Shown here: piece by piece, positions 1 to 9,900 of the stretch | Numbering within the stretch: the stretch's first letter is position 1 | Layout: every line of letters begins with the position of its first letter | NCBI GenBank assembly: GCA_946413525.1 | Contig: CAMKKZ010000017.1 | Location: 1 to 64,000, forward strand | Direction: 5' to 3' | DNA: 64,000 nucleotides | From: an uncultured Oribacterium sp. | Lineage (GTDB): Bacteria > Bacillota > Clostridia > Lachnospirales > Lachnospiraceae | Translations under genes and position numbers: made by a program | The notes under the pieces: generated by a model | What the model saw: only the letters and a program-made list of their open reading frames with translations | Told to the model about the DNA's origin: nothing | The model's database searches: none

Positions 1-7
1 AATTTAG

Positions 8-55
8 GGGTATTCAGAATGGCCTTTAGGCCATTCAACCGTACAGGTGGAATTT
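8..55. repeat. Family D palindromic repeat, copy 1
   Basis: A short palindrome (GAATGGCC, a 4-base centre, GGCCATTC) is followed by TCAACCGTACAGG. Near-identical copies stand at about 53137 and 58704, each upstream of a giant surface protein gene. No coding function is seen. This copy lies upstream of recJ. Confidence 0.7.
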
Positions 56-92
56 CTCTGAAATGAAATTCTCTGAAATGAAATCTCTTAAA

Positions 93-173
93 TCCAGAGG
101 GCGGACATAACACGAGAAGCTTCTGAATGCGCGCGTGCAGTCGCCAGGCGACTGCGAATAGTTATAAATGTTT
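93..173 (-). repeat. Family C element, partial inverted copy
   Basis: The stretch from CCAGAGGGCGGAC to GCGAATAGTT is, on the minus strand, the same arrangement as the elements at 18242 and 38549 (CTATTCGCAGTCGC, then GCGCGCATTCAGA, then TCCGCCCTCTGG). It lacks the second terminal inverted repeat, so it is a partial copy. It ends just before the recJ ribosome binding region. Confidence 0.6.
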
Positions 174-196
174 GCAAATAGCAGAAGACGGACAGA

Positions 197-1951
197 ATGA
201 AAAAATGGTATTTATATAACAAGAAAGCGGATTTCAAGGCGATCGCCGAGCGTTTCGGCATCGACCAGGTGACCGCCAGGATACTTCGTAACCGGGATAT
301 CGTGGAGGACCGGGATATCGATCGCTTCCTTAATGGGACGCTGGAGGATCTGTATTCCCCCATGCTCCTTCCGGACGCGATCCGCTGCATGAACCAGTTG
401 GAGAGGGCCGTGAACGAGGGCAGGCGCATCCGGATCGTCGGGGATTATGATGTGGACGGAGTGATGGCGACTTATATCCTGTACCGGGGATTGACAAGGC
501 TTTCCGCAAAGGTGGACTATGAAATTCCGGACCGGATCAGGGACGGCTATGGAATTAATACGGAGATCGTGGACAGGGCGGCGAAGGATGGCATCCAACT
601 TATCCTGACCTGTGACAACGGGATTTCGGCGATTGAGGAGCTGAGGCATGCCAGGGAGCTTGGTATTACAGTTCTGGTAACAGACCATCATGACCTTCGG
701 AAGACTCCGCCTGAGGCGGGCGGGCGGGACATCCTGCCGCCGGCTTCCGCCGTTGTGGATCCGAAACGGGCGGACAGCCGCTACCCCTTTTCTGAAATCT
801 GCGGCGCCGTGGTGGCATGGAAGATCATACAGCTTTTGTACCAGAAGAAGAATCTTCCTCCCGGGGAGGGCGGGGAATTCCTGCCCTTTGCCGCGATCGC
901 GACGGTATGCGATGTGGTACGTCTCCGGGATGAAAACCGCATTATCGTGAAACACGGACTGGAAAGCATTCCCGAAACGGAGAATCCGGGGCTGAAGGCC
1001 CTTCTTAAGGCGCAGGGGCTGTCTGAGCAGGAGAGGATCTCCGCTTATCATGCCGGCTTTGTTATCGGTCCCTGCATTAACGCGGGCGGGCGGCTTGAGA
1101 GCGCGAAGACCGCGCTTCGGCTTTTCCTGTCGGAATCGGAGGAGGAGGCCTGCAGCCTGGCGGCGCGCCTTAAGGAGCTGAACGATGCCCGGAAGGATAT
1201 GACGAAGCAGGCTTGTGAAATGGCTTTTCGGGCCGTGTCAGAGCATTACTTAAGGGACAGGGTCCTGGTGGTGTATCTTCCCGCGCTGCATGAGAGCCTT
1301 GCCGGCATCGTGGCGGGGAGGGTGCGGGAACGGTTTTACAGGCCGGCCTTCGTGATCACCGACGCGGCGCCGGAGGGGGCGGAGGCCGGCGTGCCCGGGC
1401 GGCCGATGGCAAAGGGATCCGGCCGTTCCATCGAGGGATATCCGATGTCGGACAGACTTGCGGAGCTTTCCCATCTCCTGACAAAATTCGGCGGACATCC
1501 CATGGCGGCCGGCTTCTCCCTTCCAAGGGAAAATATAGACATTTTCCGGAAGGAGCTGAATGCCCGCTGCGCCCTGACGGAGGAACAACTGCAGGAAAAG
1601 CTGTGGATCGACGTGCCCATGCCTATAGATTATGTGAAGGAAAGCCTGGTGGAGGATTTTGAAAAGCTTGAACCCTTTGGAGCCGGGAATGAGCGTCCCC
1701 TTTTCGCCTGCAAAAACCTGCTCATCCAGGATGCCAGGGTGATGGGGAGGAACAGGAACGCGGTGAAGCTCCGCCTCCTTTCGTCCGGCAGGACGCAGAT
1801 GGAGGGGGTCATATTTTTGGACGGGGATGCATTCCTCAGGGAAAAAGGGGCGAATTCCCTTATAGATATTGTTTACTATCCTTCGATTAACGAGTATAAT
1901 GGCACGCGGAGCTTGCAGCTTGTCATCAAGGAATACCAGCTTCATAGATAG
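197..1951 (+). CDS. recJ: Single-stranded-DNA-specific exonuclease RecJ
   Basis: A 584-residue member of the DHH phosphoesterase superfamily, which degrades single-stranded DNA 5' to 3' in recombination and mismatch or base-excision repair in the cytoplasm. The N-terminal catalytic motif GDYDVDGVMA starts at residue 82. The name-giving DHH is at residues 163-165 (VTDHHD), and a DHHA1-type NAGGR motif lies near residue 295. A C-terminal OB-like region completes the usual order. Length and motif order match ordinary RecJ. The ATG follows a modest purine-rich site. The gene is flanked by repeats, so it is probably its own transcription unit. Several long antisense frames overlap it but carry no recognisable domain. 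Confidence 0.95.
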   Translation: MKKWYLYNKKADFKAIAERFGIDQVTARILRNRDIVEDRDIDRFLNGTLEDLYSPMLLPDAIRCMNQLERAVNEGRRIRIVGDYDVDGVMATYILYRGLTRLSAKVDYEIPDRIRDGYGINTEIVDRAAKDGIQLILTCDNGISAIEELRHARELGITVLVTDHHDLRKTPPEAGGRDILPPASAVVDPKRADSRYPFSEICGAVVAWKIIQLLYQKKNLPPGEGGEFLPFAAIATVCDVVRLRDENRIIVKHGLESIPETENPGLKALLKAQGLSEQERISAYHAGFVIGPCINAGGRLESAKTALRLFLSESEEEACSLAARLKELNDARKDMTKQACEMAFRAVSEHYLRDRVLVVYLPALHESLAGIVAGRVRERFYRPAFVITDAAPEGAEAGVPGRPMAKGSGRSIEGYPMSDRLAELSHLLTKFGGHPMAAGFSLPRENIDIFRKELNARCALTEEQLQEKLWIDVPMPIDYVKESLVEDFEKLEPFGAGNERPLFACKNLLIQDARVMGRNRNAVKLRLLSSGRTQMEGVIFLDGDAFLREKGANSLIDIVYYPSINEYNGTRSLQLVIKEYQLHR

Positions 1952-2091
1952 AGCAGATTTGCCTCGCAGGCGGTTCGCCATGTCAGAATTCAGAGCGGTC
2001 AAAACCCACTCTGATAGATGAGCCGATTTGCCCCGCAGGCGGTTCGCTATGTCAGAATTCAGAGCGGCAAAAACCCACTCTGATAGATGAG
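1949..2091 (+). repeat. Family A repeat, two tandem copies
   Basis: Two head-to-tail units of about 71 bp run from GAGC(A/C)GATTTGCC through GCAGGCGGTTCGC, ATGTCAGAATTCAGAGCGG and CCCACTCTGATAGAT. They fill most of the recJ-glyA gap. Related units occur at 16012, 20338 (reversed), 26390, in frame inside tupC (19245) and in frame inside the protease gene (53443). Confidence 0.8.
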
Positions 2092-2158
2092 TACGCGGAA
2101 TGGTTGGGTTTGCATAAAGACATAAAGATATAAAGAAAGGAAAAGGAGAGAACGGCGG

Positions 2159-3412
2159 ATGATTAAGGAGATCATGGATTATTTGGCGCAGGCGGATCCG
2201 GAGGTCGGAGGCGGCATTATCCGGGAATATGAACGGCAGCAGAGGAATATCGAGCTGATCGCGTCGGAGAACATTGTTTCGGCGGCATGCATGCTGGCGA
2301 TGGGCACCGTGCTGACCAACAAATATGCCGAGGGTTACCCGGGAAAGCGGTATTACGGAGGCTGCGTCCATGTGGATGAGATCGAGGCTCTGGCCATTGA
2401 GAGGGCGAAAAAGCTGTTCGGCTGTGATTATGCCAATGTGCAGCCTCATTCCGGAGCCCAGGCCAATATGGCCGTGACCATGGCGATCTGCGAGCCCGGG
2501 GACAAGATTCTGGGAATGTCCCTGGACGCGGGAGGGCATCTTACCCATGGCTCACCCGTTAATTTTTCCGGTCGGTATTTCCAGATCATCCCTTATGGCG
2601 TGAATGACGAGGGCTTCATTGATTATGACAGGCTGGAGGCCCTGGCTCTGAAGGAAAGGCCGAAGATGATTATCGCCGGCGCGTCCGCCTATCCCCGAAC
2701 CCTGGATTTCAAGCGCTTCCGGGAAATCGCGGACAAATGCGGCGCGGCCCTGTGGGTCGATATGGCGCATATTGCCGGCCTGGTGGCGGCCGGAATCCAC
2801 CCTTCTCCGATTCCGTATGCTGATGTCGTTACCACGACGACGCACAAGACCCTGAGAGGGCCCCGGGGCGGGCTGATTCTCGCAAATGAAGAGGCGGCGA
2901 AAAAGTACAATTTCAACAAGAGCATTTTCCCGGGCTGCCAGGGCGGACCGCTGGAGCATGTGATCGCCGCAAAGGCCGTTTGCTTCGGCGAGGCTTTGAA
3001 GCCGGAATTCCGCGTATACCAGGAGGGTATCGTTAAAAACTGCAAGGCCCTGGCGGAGGCTATGAAGCGAAAGGGCTTCCGATTGGTTTCCGGAGGGACG
3101 GATAATCATCTGATGTTGGTCGATCTCACGAATTTCGAGGGCGTTTCCGGGAAGGATCTGCAGAACCGCTGCGATGAAGTACGCATTACGCTGAACAGGA
3201 ACGCCATTCCGAACGACCCGAGGTCCCCCTTCGTGACGAGCGGGGTGCGTATCGGCACGCCGGCGGTTACCGCAAGAGGCTTTAAGGAAGAAGATATGGC
3301 GCCCATCGCGGAGTGCATCTGGCATGCCGCCGTGGACTTTGAACATACGAAGGATGAGGTTCTGGCCATTGTAAAGGAACTGACGGAAAAATATCCGGTT
3401 TATGAGGGGTGA
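2159..3412 (+). CDS. glyA: Serine hydroxymethyltransferase GlyA
   Basis: A 417-residue PLP enzyme of fold type I that interconverts serine and glycine while transferring a one-carbon unit to tetrahydrofolate. The PLP lysine is K230 in [14 protein letters not shown]. The N-terminal signatures [10 protein letters not shown] and [13 protein letters not shown] are intact. Length and motif order match the bacterial family closely, so the enzyme should be active. The ATG lies downstream of AAGGAAAAGGAGAG, a strong ribosome binding site. It is separated from recJ by two tandem repeats and from the next gene by about 145 bp, so no operon is evident. Confidence 0.97.
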   Translation: MIKEIMDYLAQADPEVGGGIIREYERQQRNIELIASENIVSAACMLAMGTVLTNKYAEGYPGKRYYGGCVHVDEIEALAIERAKKLFGCDYANVQPHSGAQANMAVTMAICEPGDKILGMSLDAGGHLTHGSPVNFSGRYFQIIPYGVNDEGFIDYDRLEALALKERPKMIIAGASAYPRTLDFKRFREIADKCGAALWVDMAHIAGLVAAGIHPSPIPYADVVTTTTHKTLRGPRGGLILANEEAAKKYNFNKSIFPGCQGGPLEHVIAAKAVCFGEALKPEFRVYQEGIVKNCKALAEAMKRKGFRLVSGGTDNHLMLVDLTNFEGVSGKDLQNRCDEVRITLNRNAIPNDPRSPFVTSGVRIGTPAVTARGFKEEDMAPIAECIWHAAVDFEHTKDEVLAIVKELTEKYPVYEG

Positions 3413-3557
3413 ATCCTTAGAATCGCTGAGGGCTTTCCCGCGCAGGGAAGAAGCGATATCGCTTGACTCGTGGAAAGCAAAGGATCTGAGACGGGAGTAT
3501 CCCCTGTTGGGTTCGGGAGTTTTTATCATGCATTAATAATTTCAGGAGGGCATGCAA

Positions 3558-5195
3558 ATGAAGGAAACACTTGTTCTCGGCAACATTATCACCATGGATC
3601 CAAAGAAGCCCAGGGCTCGGGCAGCGCTTGTCAAGGACGGCGTGTTTGCCTATATTGGCAGCGTGGAGGAAGCCAAAAGGCTTGCCGATGCTGACGCCAG
3701 GGTGCTTGATTATGGTGAAAACTATATCTATCCTGGCTTTATCGATGGCCATGCCCATGGATGTTTCGCCGGTTACCGCACCGTAGGACAGGCGAACCTC
3801 GCAAAGGCCGGTTTGAAGACGGATTACCCGAAATACCGTGAGATAATCAAGGAATTTATAGAAAAGAACCCGCAGCGCGAGATCTATCTTGCCGCGGGTT
3901 GGATACAAAACGACGAATATGTGAGCAAGGCTTATCTTGATGAAATTTGCCCTGAAAAACCGCTCATCATGAACACCGGCGACGCGCATTCCTGCCTCCT
4001 TAATACAAAGGCGCTGGAGTGGGCCGGCATCGATGCTGAATATGCGAAAAAACACGGCACTGACCTGGTGCATGTGGATGAGAATGGCGATCCGGATGGC
4101 TATATCTGTGAGTCGCCTGCTTTCGAGATTATCCACAATGTTCCCGTTACCGTGGAAGATGCAAAAACTTATATTCTTGCCTGGCAGGATTTTGCCTTCT
4201 CAAACGGCCTGACCGCCACAGCTTTCGCCGGGGATGATCTTCGTTTCCCGGAAGCGGAGGCTTACTATGAGCTGGAAAAGGAAGGGAAGCTCAAACTCCG
4301 TACTTATGCTAATGTGATCGTTTCTGACAATCCTGAGGATCCGAAGGCGGAGATCGCCCGCATTTGCGAAGACCGTGTTAAGTACAGCAAGGAATATTAC
4401 CGCATCATCGGCGCCAAGGTGCTTCTGGACGGTGTGATTGAAGCCCATACGGCCTGGATGCTGGAGGATTATGCGGATCAGCCCGGCTATCACGGAGTAG
4501 AGCGCTTCAATGACCATGACAAAATGGTGGAACTGATAAGCGCGGCAGACGCGGAAGGGCTTTCCGTCCATGCTCACTCTGTGGGAAGCGGCGCGACGCA
4601 CTTCATGCTGGATTGCATCGAGGACGCGGAAAAGATCACAGGCGATATGGATCAGCGCAACATACTGGCTCATCTTCAGTATGTTGAGGATGAGGATATT
4701 CGCCGGATGGCGGCAACGGGCTCCATAGCGGCAGTCCCGCCGCTTTGGACGGCGAAGATGTCGGGCGGTTATGATTTGGAAGCTGCCTATGCCGGCAAGG
4801 AATGGGCGGATAAGGCTTACCCCATCAAGTCCTTCTTCGACGCGGGCGCCACCGTGGTCTTCCATTCGGACTATCCGGTTTCTCCGATCATGGATGTTAA
4901 ATTAAGCATATATATGGCGGAGAAGCGCGGGCTTCCGCAGTCACTGATGAGCGGAGACACCACGCGGAATACCGGGGAAGCGATCAATCGCGAGCAGTCC
5001 CTGCGCGCCTTGACGATTAATGTCGCGCGCCAGTTCCGGGAGGAGCATCGCATGGGTTCCATAGAATACGGCAAGCTCGCCAATATGACGGTTTATGACA
5101 GTGATTTTCTGCTTGATGACATCGAGAAGGTCGTACAAGCCAATCTCATTGCCACTGTCGTGGACGGGGAAGAGGTTTACACAAACGCCAAATAA
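3558..5195 (+). CDS. YtcJ-like amidohydrolase
   Basis: About 545 residues of the amidohydrolase superfamily (YtcJ/amidohydrolase_3 group): metal-dependent TIM-barrel hydrolases acting on C-N bonds, substrate unknown. The metal-binding HxH is seen in YPGFIDGHAHG near residue 65. Later HAHSVG and HSDYPVSP supply further likely metal ligands, and the C-terminal YGKLANMTVYD is the usual barrel-closing strand. I chose the second ATG because GGAGGG lies 8 bases before it but only 2 bases before the first ATG (3552). It stands alone before a tRNA gene. A clear relative lies at 31310-32980, so the genome carries at least two of these enzymes. Confidence 0.85.
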   Translation: MKETLVLGNIITMDPKKPRARAALVKDGVFAYIGSVEEAKRLADADARVLDYGENYIYPGFIDGHAHGCFAGYRTVGQANLAKAGLKTDYPKYREIIKEFIEKNPQREIYLAAGWIQNDEYVSKAYLDEICPEKPLIMNTGDAHSCLLNTKALEWAGIDAEYAKKHGTDLVHVDENGDPDGYICESPAFEIIHNVPVTVEDAKTYILAWQDFAFSNGLTATAFAGDDLRFPEAEAYYELEKEGKLKLRTYANVIVSDNPEDPKAEIARICEDRVKYSKEYYRIIGAKVLLDGVIEAHTAWMLEDYADQPGYHGVERFNDHDKMVELISAADAEGLSVHAHSVGSGATHFMLDCIEDAEKITGDMDQRNILAHLQYVEDEDIRRMAATGSIAAVPPLWTAKMSGGYDLEAAYAGKEWADKAYPIKSFFDAGATVVFHSDYPVSPIMDVKLSIYMAEKRGLPQSLMSGDTTRNTGEAINREQSLRALTINVARQFREEHRMGSIEYGKLANMTVYDSDFLLDDIEKVVQANLIATVVDGEEVYTNAK

Positions 5196-5277
5196 GCAAG
5201 GATAGATAAATAAGAGATAAACAAGATAAATTAGATAAAATAGATAAATTAGAGTTGCAAAATTTTCAAAAAAACAC

Positions 5278-5306
5278 TTGAATTTATCAACAGCCTCTGC
5301 TATAAT
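5278..5306 (+). promoter_or_regulatory. tRNA-Ser promoter with -10 box inside a palindrome
   Basis: TTGAAT at 5278-5283, a 17-base spacer and a perfect TATAAT at 5301-5306 form a sigma-70-type promoter, placing the start about 8 bases before the tRNA. The -10 box is exactly the loop of a perfect 12-bp inverted repeat (5289-5300 AACAGCCTCTGC and 5307-5318 GCAGAGGCTGTT). This could be an operator, or the end hairpin of the upstream gene, although no T-run follows. Confidence 0.75.
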
Positions 5307-5320
5307 GCAGAGGCTGTTAT

Positions 5321-5404
5321 GACGAGGTGTGATAATGGTAGTCGGCCAGCCTGGAAAGTTGGTGCCCGCCCTGCGGGTTGTGAGTTCGAGTCTCATCCTC
5401 GTCG
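5321..5404 (+). tRNA. tRNA-Ser (anticodon GGA)
   Basis: An 84-nt class II tRNA read by eye. The acceptor stem GACGAGG/CCTCGTC has 7 pairs with discriminator G. The anticodon stem CCAGC/GTTGG carries loop CTGGAAA, giving anticodon GGA at 5353-5355. A long variable arm (CCCGC-CCT-GCGGG) is diagnostic of Ser/Leu/Tyr tRNAs. The T arm is GTGAG/CTCAT with loop TTCGAGT. The D stem is only about 3 bp (GAT/GTC) around AATGGTA. CCA is not encoded. The long arm, discriminator G and GGA anticodon all agree on serine. Confidence 0.88.
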
Positions 5405-5414
5405 TTTATATAAA

Positions 5415-5452
5415 GCGGACAAGCGGAGATTTTCCACTTGCCCGTTTTTTTT
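5415..5452 (+). terminator. Rho-independent terminator after tRNA-Ser
   Basis: CGGACAAG and CTTGCCCG pair with one mismatch around a 13-base loop, and eight T follow directly (5445-5452). It begins about 10 bases after the tRNA end. The remaining stretch to 5698 shows only a TATAAT (5657) before the next gene. Confidence 0.75.
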
Positions 5453-5698
5453 ATCGCAGGGGCGGACTGCGAAAGGAAACATTTCGGCTTACGCTGAACG
5501 TAGCCTTGCGGGCGGGTAGGGCGCGATTTCATCTCCCTGCTCGATTCGCAGAACCGTCGCAAAGAAAATCCTGCCTTGCGGCAATAGCAGCCTCCGATTG
5601 AATAAGGGAGCCTGCATTTTCTACGCAGAATAATTTACTAATTTGAAAAAGTAATGTATAATCATTAATGAAGTTCATGAAAGGAGGGATTTCCGGTA

Positions 5699-6850
5699 AT
5701 GCTTGAGTTTATGAAACTGAGGCTGGATGGCTCAGGAGTGGGAGAAAGCGTGATAAATATCTGGATGAGGGACGGGCGCCTTCGTTATTCGTATGACCGT
5801 TCACAGTTTGATACCCAGCCGCCCCTAATCGTCAAAGTGCCGCAGCGTATTGCCGATGATTTTCTCCAGGGGCTTCAGAGTATTCATGTGAACAGATGGA
5901 AGGGTTTTTACCAGCCTCCGAAAAATTCAAAGAAGAAGCATCTGAGGGATGTGAGCTGGATGCTTCTTTACAAGGAGGAAGAAAAGGAGCCTCTCCAGTT
6001 TGGCGGAGAGAACGCCTTCCCCAAAGCCTGGGATACCTTTTTCGGACTTCTTAGTCGTCTGGTCAACGAAACGGAAGCCATGCATCTCAACAAGATTGGG
6101 AGGGTGGAATTTTGTTTCCGTCATAATAAGGAAATCAGCGGATTTAATCCCGTCATTGGCGAAGAGGTCACCCGTACTATCGCGTTTAGCGAAACGTTGA
6201 CATTGGATCGCGGTGAAAAGAAAATCCTTTACGTCAGGAGCATCGGTGAAAACACGGTTGTTTCTCATGAATACAAGATACCTGAAATTATTGATTATCT
6301 TCTGGGAAACTGTGAGAGATATTTCCGCGATTTTCAAAAGGACGGGAAGATGAATCCGGATCCGGGGAAACCGCAGGTATCGGTGTCCATTTATTTTCGG
6401 AATGGGAAGGTGCAGGCTTTCCGGCGCAGTTATGATCGTTACGGCGTGCCGGATGACTGGGATGAGCTTCTGGAAGACATTCGCGGGACCATATCCTTTT
6501 ACGGGCTGTATGGTTCCCTCTTTGATCCGGGATTGTATCAGCATGGTGTGAAGAATGGGGAGCATATTTATTTGAGCTGCATACAGGAGCCGGATGGGGA
6601 AAGCCTGTTTTATCGTACTCTGGACGATACCCTGGAAGTGGGGGATCTGGTCATTGTACCGGGGGACGGCCAGGTTGAGAATGAAAGAATTGTGATGATA
6701 TCTGACATAAGGTACTACACGCCCGAGAATGTGCCTTATCCTTTGGAGAAAACGAAGTTTATTCTCAGGAAATTCGATCTTTTCAATCCCGAAGAGTGGA
6801 ATGAAGGAATCACAGGAGACGAGGATGATCAGGATTATTATACCAGTTGA
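5699..6850 (+). CDS. Conserved-looking protein of unknown function (383 aa)
   Basis: I do not recognise a family. The protein is cytosolic in appearance (no signal peptide or membrane segment) and rich in aromatic and charged residues. It may contain an internal duplication: the first part has MRDGRLRYSYDRSQ followed by DDFLQGLQSI and WKGFY, and the second has FRNGKVQAFRRSYDRYG followed by WDELLEDI and GLYGS. The C-terminal part has a short acidic beta region (LEVGDLVIVPGD) and ends in an acidic tail. The ATG is preceded by AAAGGAGGG at 9-10 bases. The NYN/PIN gene follows 120 bp downstream in the same direction, so co-transcription is possible. Confidence 0.75.
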   Translation: MLEFMKLRLDGSGVGESVINIWMRDGRLRYSYDRSQFDTQPPLIVKVPQRIADDFLQGLQSIHVNRWKGFYQPPKNSKKKHLRDVSWMLLYKEEEKEPLQFGGENAFPKAWDTFFGLLSRLVNETEAMHLNKIGRVEFCFRHNKEISGFNPVIGEEVTRTIAFSETLTLDRGEKKILYVRSIGENTVVSHEYKIPEIIDYLLGNCERYFRDFQKDGKMNPDPGKPQVSVSIYFRNGKVQAFRRSYDRYGVPDDWDELLEDIRGTISFYGLYGSLFDPGLYQHGVKNGEHIYLSCIQEPDGESLFYRTLDDTLEVGDLVIVPGDGQVENERIVMISDIRYYTPENVPYPLEKTKFILRKFDLFNPEEWNEGITGDEDDQDYYTS

Positions 6851-6973
6851 CGAATCTTGTTAATTAAGGCGGCCTGGGCTGCTTTGATCCCTGACATGCA
6901 GACGCGCCAAAGCGCTGTCATGGTTCGTCCGCGGGTATATGAGAGATGAGAGCGGATAAAGGAGAGACGGGGA

Positions 6974-9900
6974 TTGATCATTTTAGTTGACTTTGAGAAT
7001 ACCCATGCCAGTGGGATGGCCGGGTATGAGTATCTGAATGATTCGGATACGGTTGTGATGTATTACAGTGATGAGAATTCCGCTATATCGAAGGGGGTGG
7101 TTGACGACCTTAAGACAAGGGGCGTGAATGTCCGCATGGTCAAGCTTTTGAAGCAGCACAGCAACGCGCTGGACATGTATATCGCGTCAACAACGGGCAT
7201 GTTTCTTGATACTGGGGAAAAGATATGCATCGTGTCCAAGGACAAGGGCTATTCGGCTGTCAAGGATTTTTGGCACAGCCTTCGGAACGCGGAAATCCTT
7301 TTGGGGGAGACAATTGAGGAATGCTTTCTGAACGCCGTGGGGAATGACGACGAGCGCATCCGTAACGCGAAGGAACGGAACCAGAAGGTGCTTCTGACGG
7401 ATTCCTTTGAGACGATGAACAAAATACCGACACGGCCTACCCTGAGCCGCCAGAATATGCGAAGAAGAAGAAATCCTTCTCTGGATACCACCAGGAACCT
7501 GGAGCCTGTGGAGATCCTGCCCAACCCCCTTTGGAATCCGGGGCAGCAGGACAATCATGGGAGCGTTTCGGAGAATGACGGCTACGATGAGGACAATCAT
7601 TATATAGCCGCGCCGGGCGGACGCAGGCAGGAGCCTCCGGCATCGTCATCGTTATCCTCATCTGCATCTGGAGAAGCAGGAGGGGCTGGGGGATATCATG
7701 CCGCGATGCAATCGAAAGGCGTTTCAACAGTTTCCGAGAATGCCGGACGGCTTGAATCCGCAACAAACGGCCGCTCATTGGAACGATCGAAAGCCATTTC
7801 AACAGAAGGGAGCGGAGGAAATTCCAATATTCCGTCCAATCAGGACGCGGGGCGGTCAAGGATCAATCAGCCCAGGGAAGAATTGAATGCCGCGGGCATG
7901 GCGGACAGGAGGAACAGGCGGGATGACGCAAGGCATTTTGCGAATGACCGCAGGCACCGGGATTCCCGAAGAGCCGGTTTCCCGGGAACGGATACAGATG
8001 AGGAGTTCGGCAGCAGAATAACGGACAAGGGCAGGGGCGATAAAGACGGAGATATTACTTTTGATAGCAACATTAATAGTGGCATAAATGGAAGTATTAA
8101 TAGCAATATTAATGGTAATAGTAATAGTAATATTAATGGTACTATTAATATTAATATTAATAGTAGCAAGGATGGGGATTTTCAAGGTGTTTCCAATCTG
8201 CCGGAGGGAAGGCGTGGCGAGGAAGCGGAGCGGATGTCTTATCCCGGTACCCAGGGGAAGGACGTTGCCGCGGATGGCAGTGATTCTTCCGGGCAGAAGG
8301 GCGCTCTGTCCCGTCCTGCCTTGAATAAGGGCGCGGCTGAAGATGGTCAGTCGGCGAGGGGCAAAAATGTGAATTCGGGGGAGGACGGAGGGCGGCAGAG
8401 CGTTCAGAAGCCGGAATCCGGCAGGACGCTTTCCGAAGCAGCGGATGCTTCTTTCGCAAATCATGTGGGACAGGCCGGAAGATCCGATGCCGCGTACACG
8501 GGTTCTTCCGGAAAGGGAGGCACGTCAGTCTGGATCAACTCATCGTCAAGATTGTCTTCCGTGACCAGGTTGATTCCGCGCATTAATCCGAATCAGGTGC
8601 AGTTTGTTTATGACCCTGCTACCGGAAAGATGAAAAAAGTCGGAGATACTGCAGAGGATTCCGCCGTTCACGCCGATCAGGCTGGGCAGGCAGATGATGC
8701 CGGTCATGAGGGGAATTCCAATAATGCCAACCGCGCGGATCAGGTAAATCAGGAAGATCGTGCCAATCGCGCAGATCAGATTAATCAGGAAAATCGCGCT
8801 GATCGCGCGGATCAGGTTAATCAGGAAGATCGCGCCAATCGCGCGGATCAGGTTAATCAGGAAAATCGCGCTGATCAGGAAGATCAAGCCAATCATAAAG
8901 ATGGTACTGATCGTATTATTGATACAGGCAACAAAGACCATTCCGATACTATTGACGCGGTTGATTCCGGGCATAGAGGCAAAATGACTGATCTTATTGA
9001 TAATGTCGATCGCGTTGATCATGTCAATAATGCCGATCATGCCGATAATGCCGATAATGCCGATAATGTCAATCGTGTTGATAATATCAATAATGCCGAT
9101 CATGTCGATAACACAGATCTTATTGATCATGTCGATAACTCAGGTCCTATTGATCATGTCGATAGCACCGATTCTATTGATCATGACGATAATGCCGATC
9201 ATGTCAGTTATATTGTTCATGCTGATGATGTTGCTAATGAAGCCGGTTCTGTTGAATTAGCTGGAGAGTCGTCTCGGAAAGAGGGCGCTTCTCCCATTGG
9301 AAACAGTGGTGATCAAGGCAATAATTCCAATGATTCTGCCTTTGACGAAAAAGCGAATCTATCGGGACAAGCCTTTCCTGCTGCAGTTGTGCCGCTGCCT
9401 GGTCAAATAGGGGACGCCGCTGCCTACGGCCCAAATTCAGAGGATGAAAAGGAAGCAGGCAGTGGAAATTTGGAATTTCCTCTGGAAAATGAGGATGATT
9501 CGGAGCCAAATGCTGAAAGCGGATTGCTCAATAATGATTCTGAGGATATCGAAGGACAGCTTCCTGTTTCTTCTGAAAATATCGTGGGTCAGATCCCCGT
9601 TTCTTTTGAAAATGTCGAGGGTCAGCTCCCGGTTTCGGATGAAGACGGGCATCAGGCGTTTTCTGACGGGGCGTTGGGGATGACGGAGGATCATGGGGAA
9701 TCAGAATCCGATAATCCTTCTGGTATGGGCGTTGCCGCGGAAAAGGATAATGCAGCCGAGATGGCTAAGAACATTTATCCTGATGACATTTTGTCCGGCG
9801 AGATGTCCTTGTCAGATGCTTCTGTTGGAAACGGCCATGTTGTTTCGGAAGAGAGCAGTGCTGAGACGTTGGCAAATTCGATCGGAGATCTTAATTTTGA

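Noticed and set aside
1250-2548. A 432-codon minus-strand frame and other long antisense frames over recJ and glyA
   Set aside because: They lie opposite well-supported genes, pass through the tandem repeats, and show no domain or ribosome binding site.
5321-5404. Possible allo-tRNA or tRNA-Sec
   Set aside because: The acceptor/T-stem lengths are the ordinary 7/5 and the anticodon is GGA, so normal tRNA-Ser is simpler.
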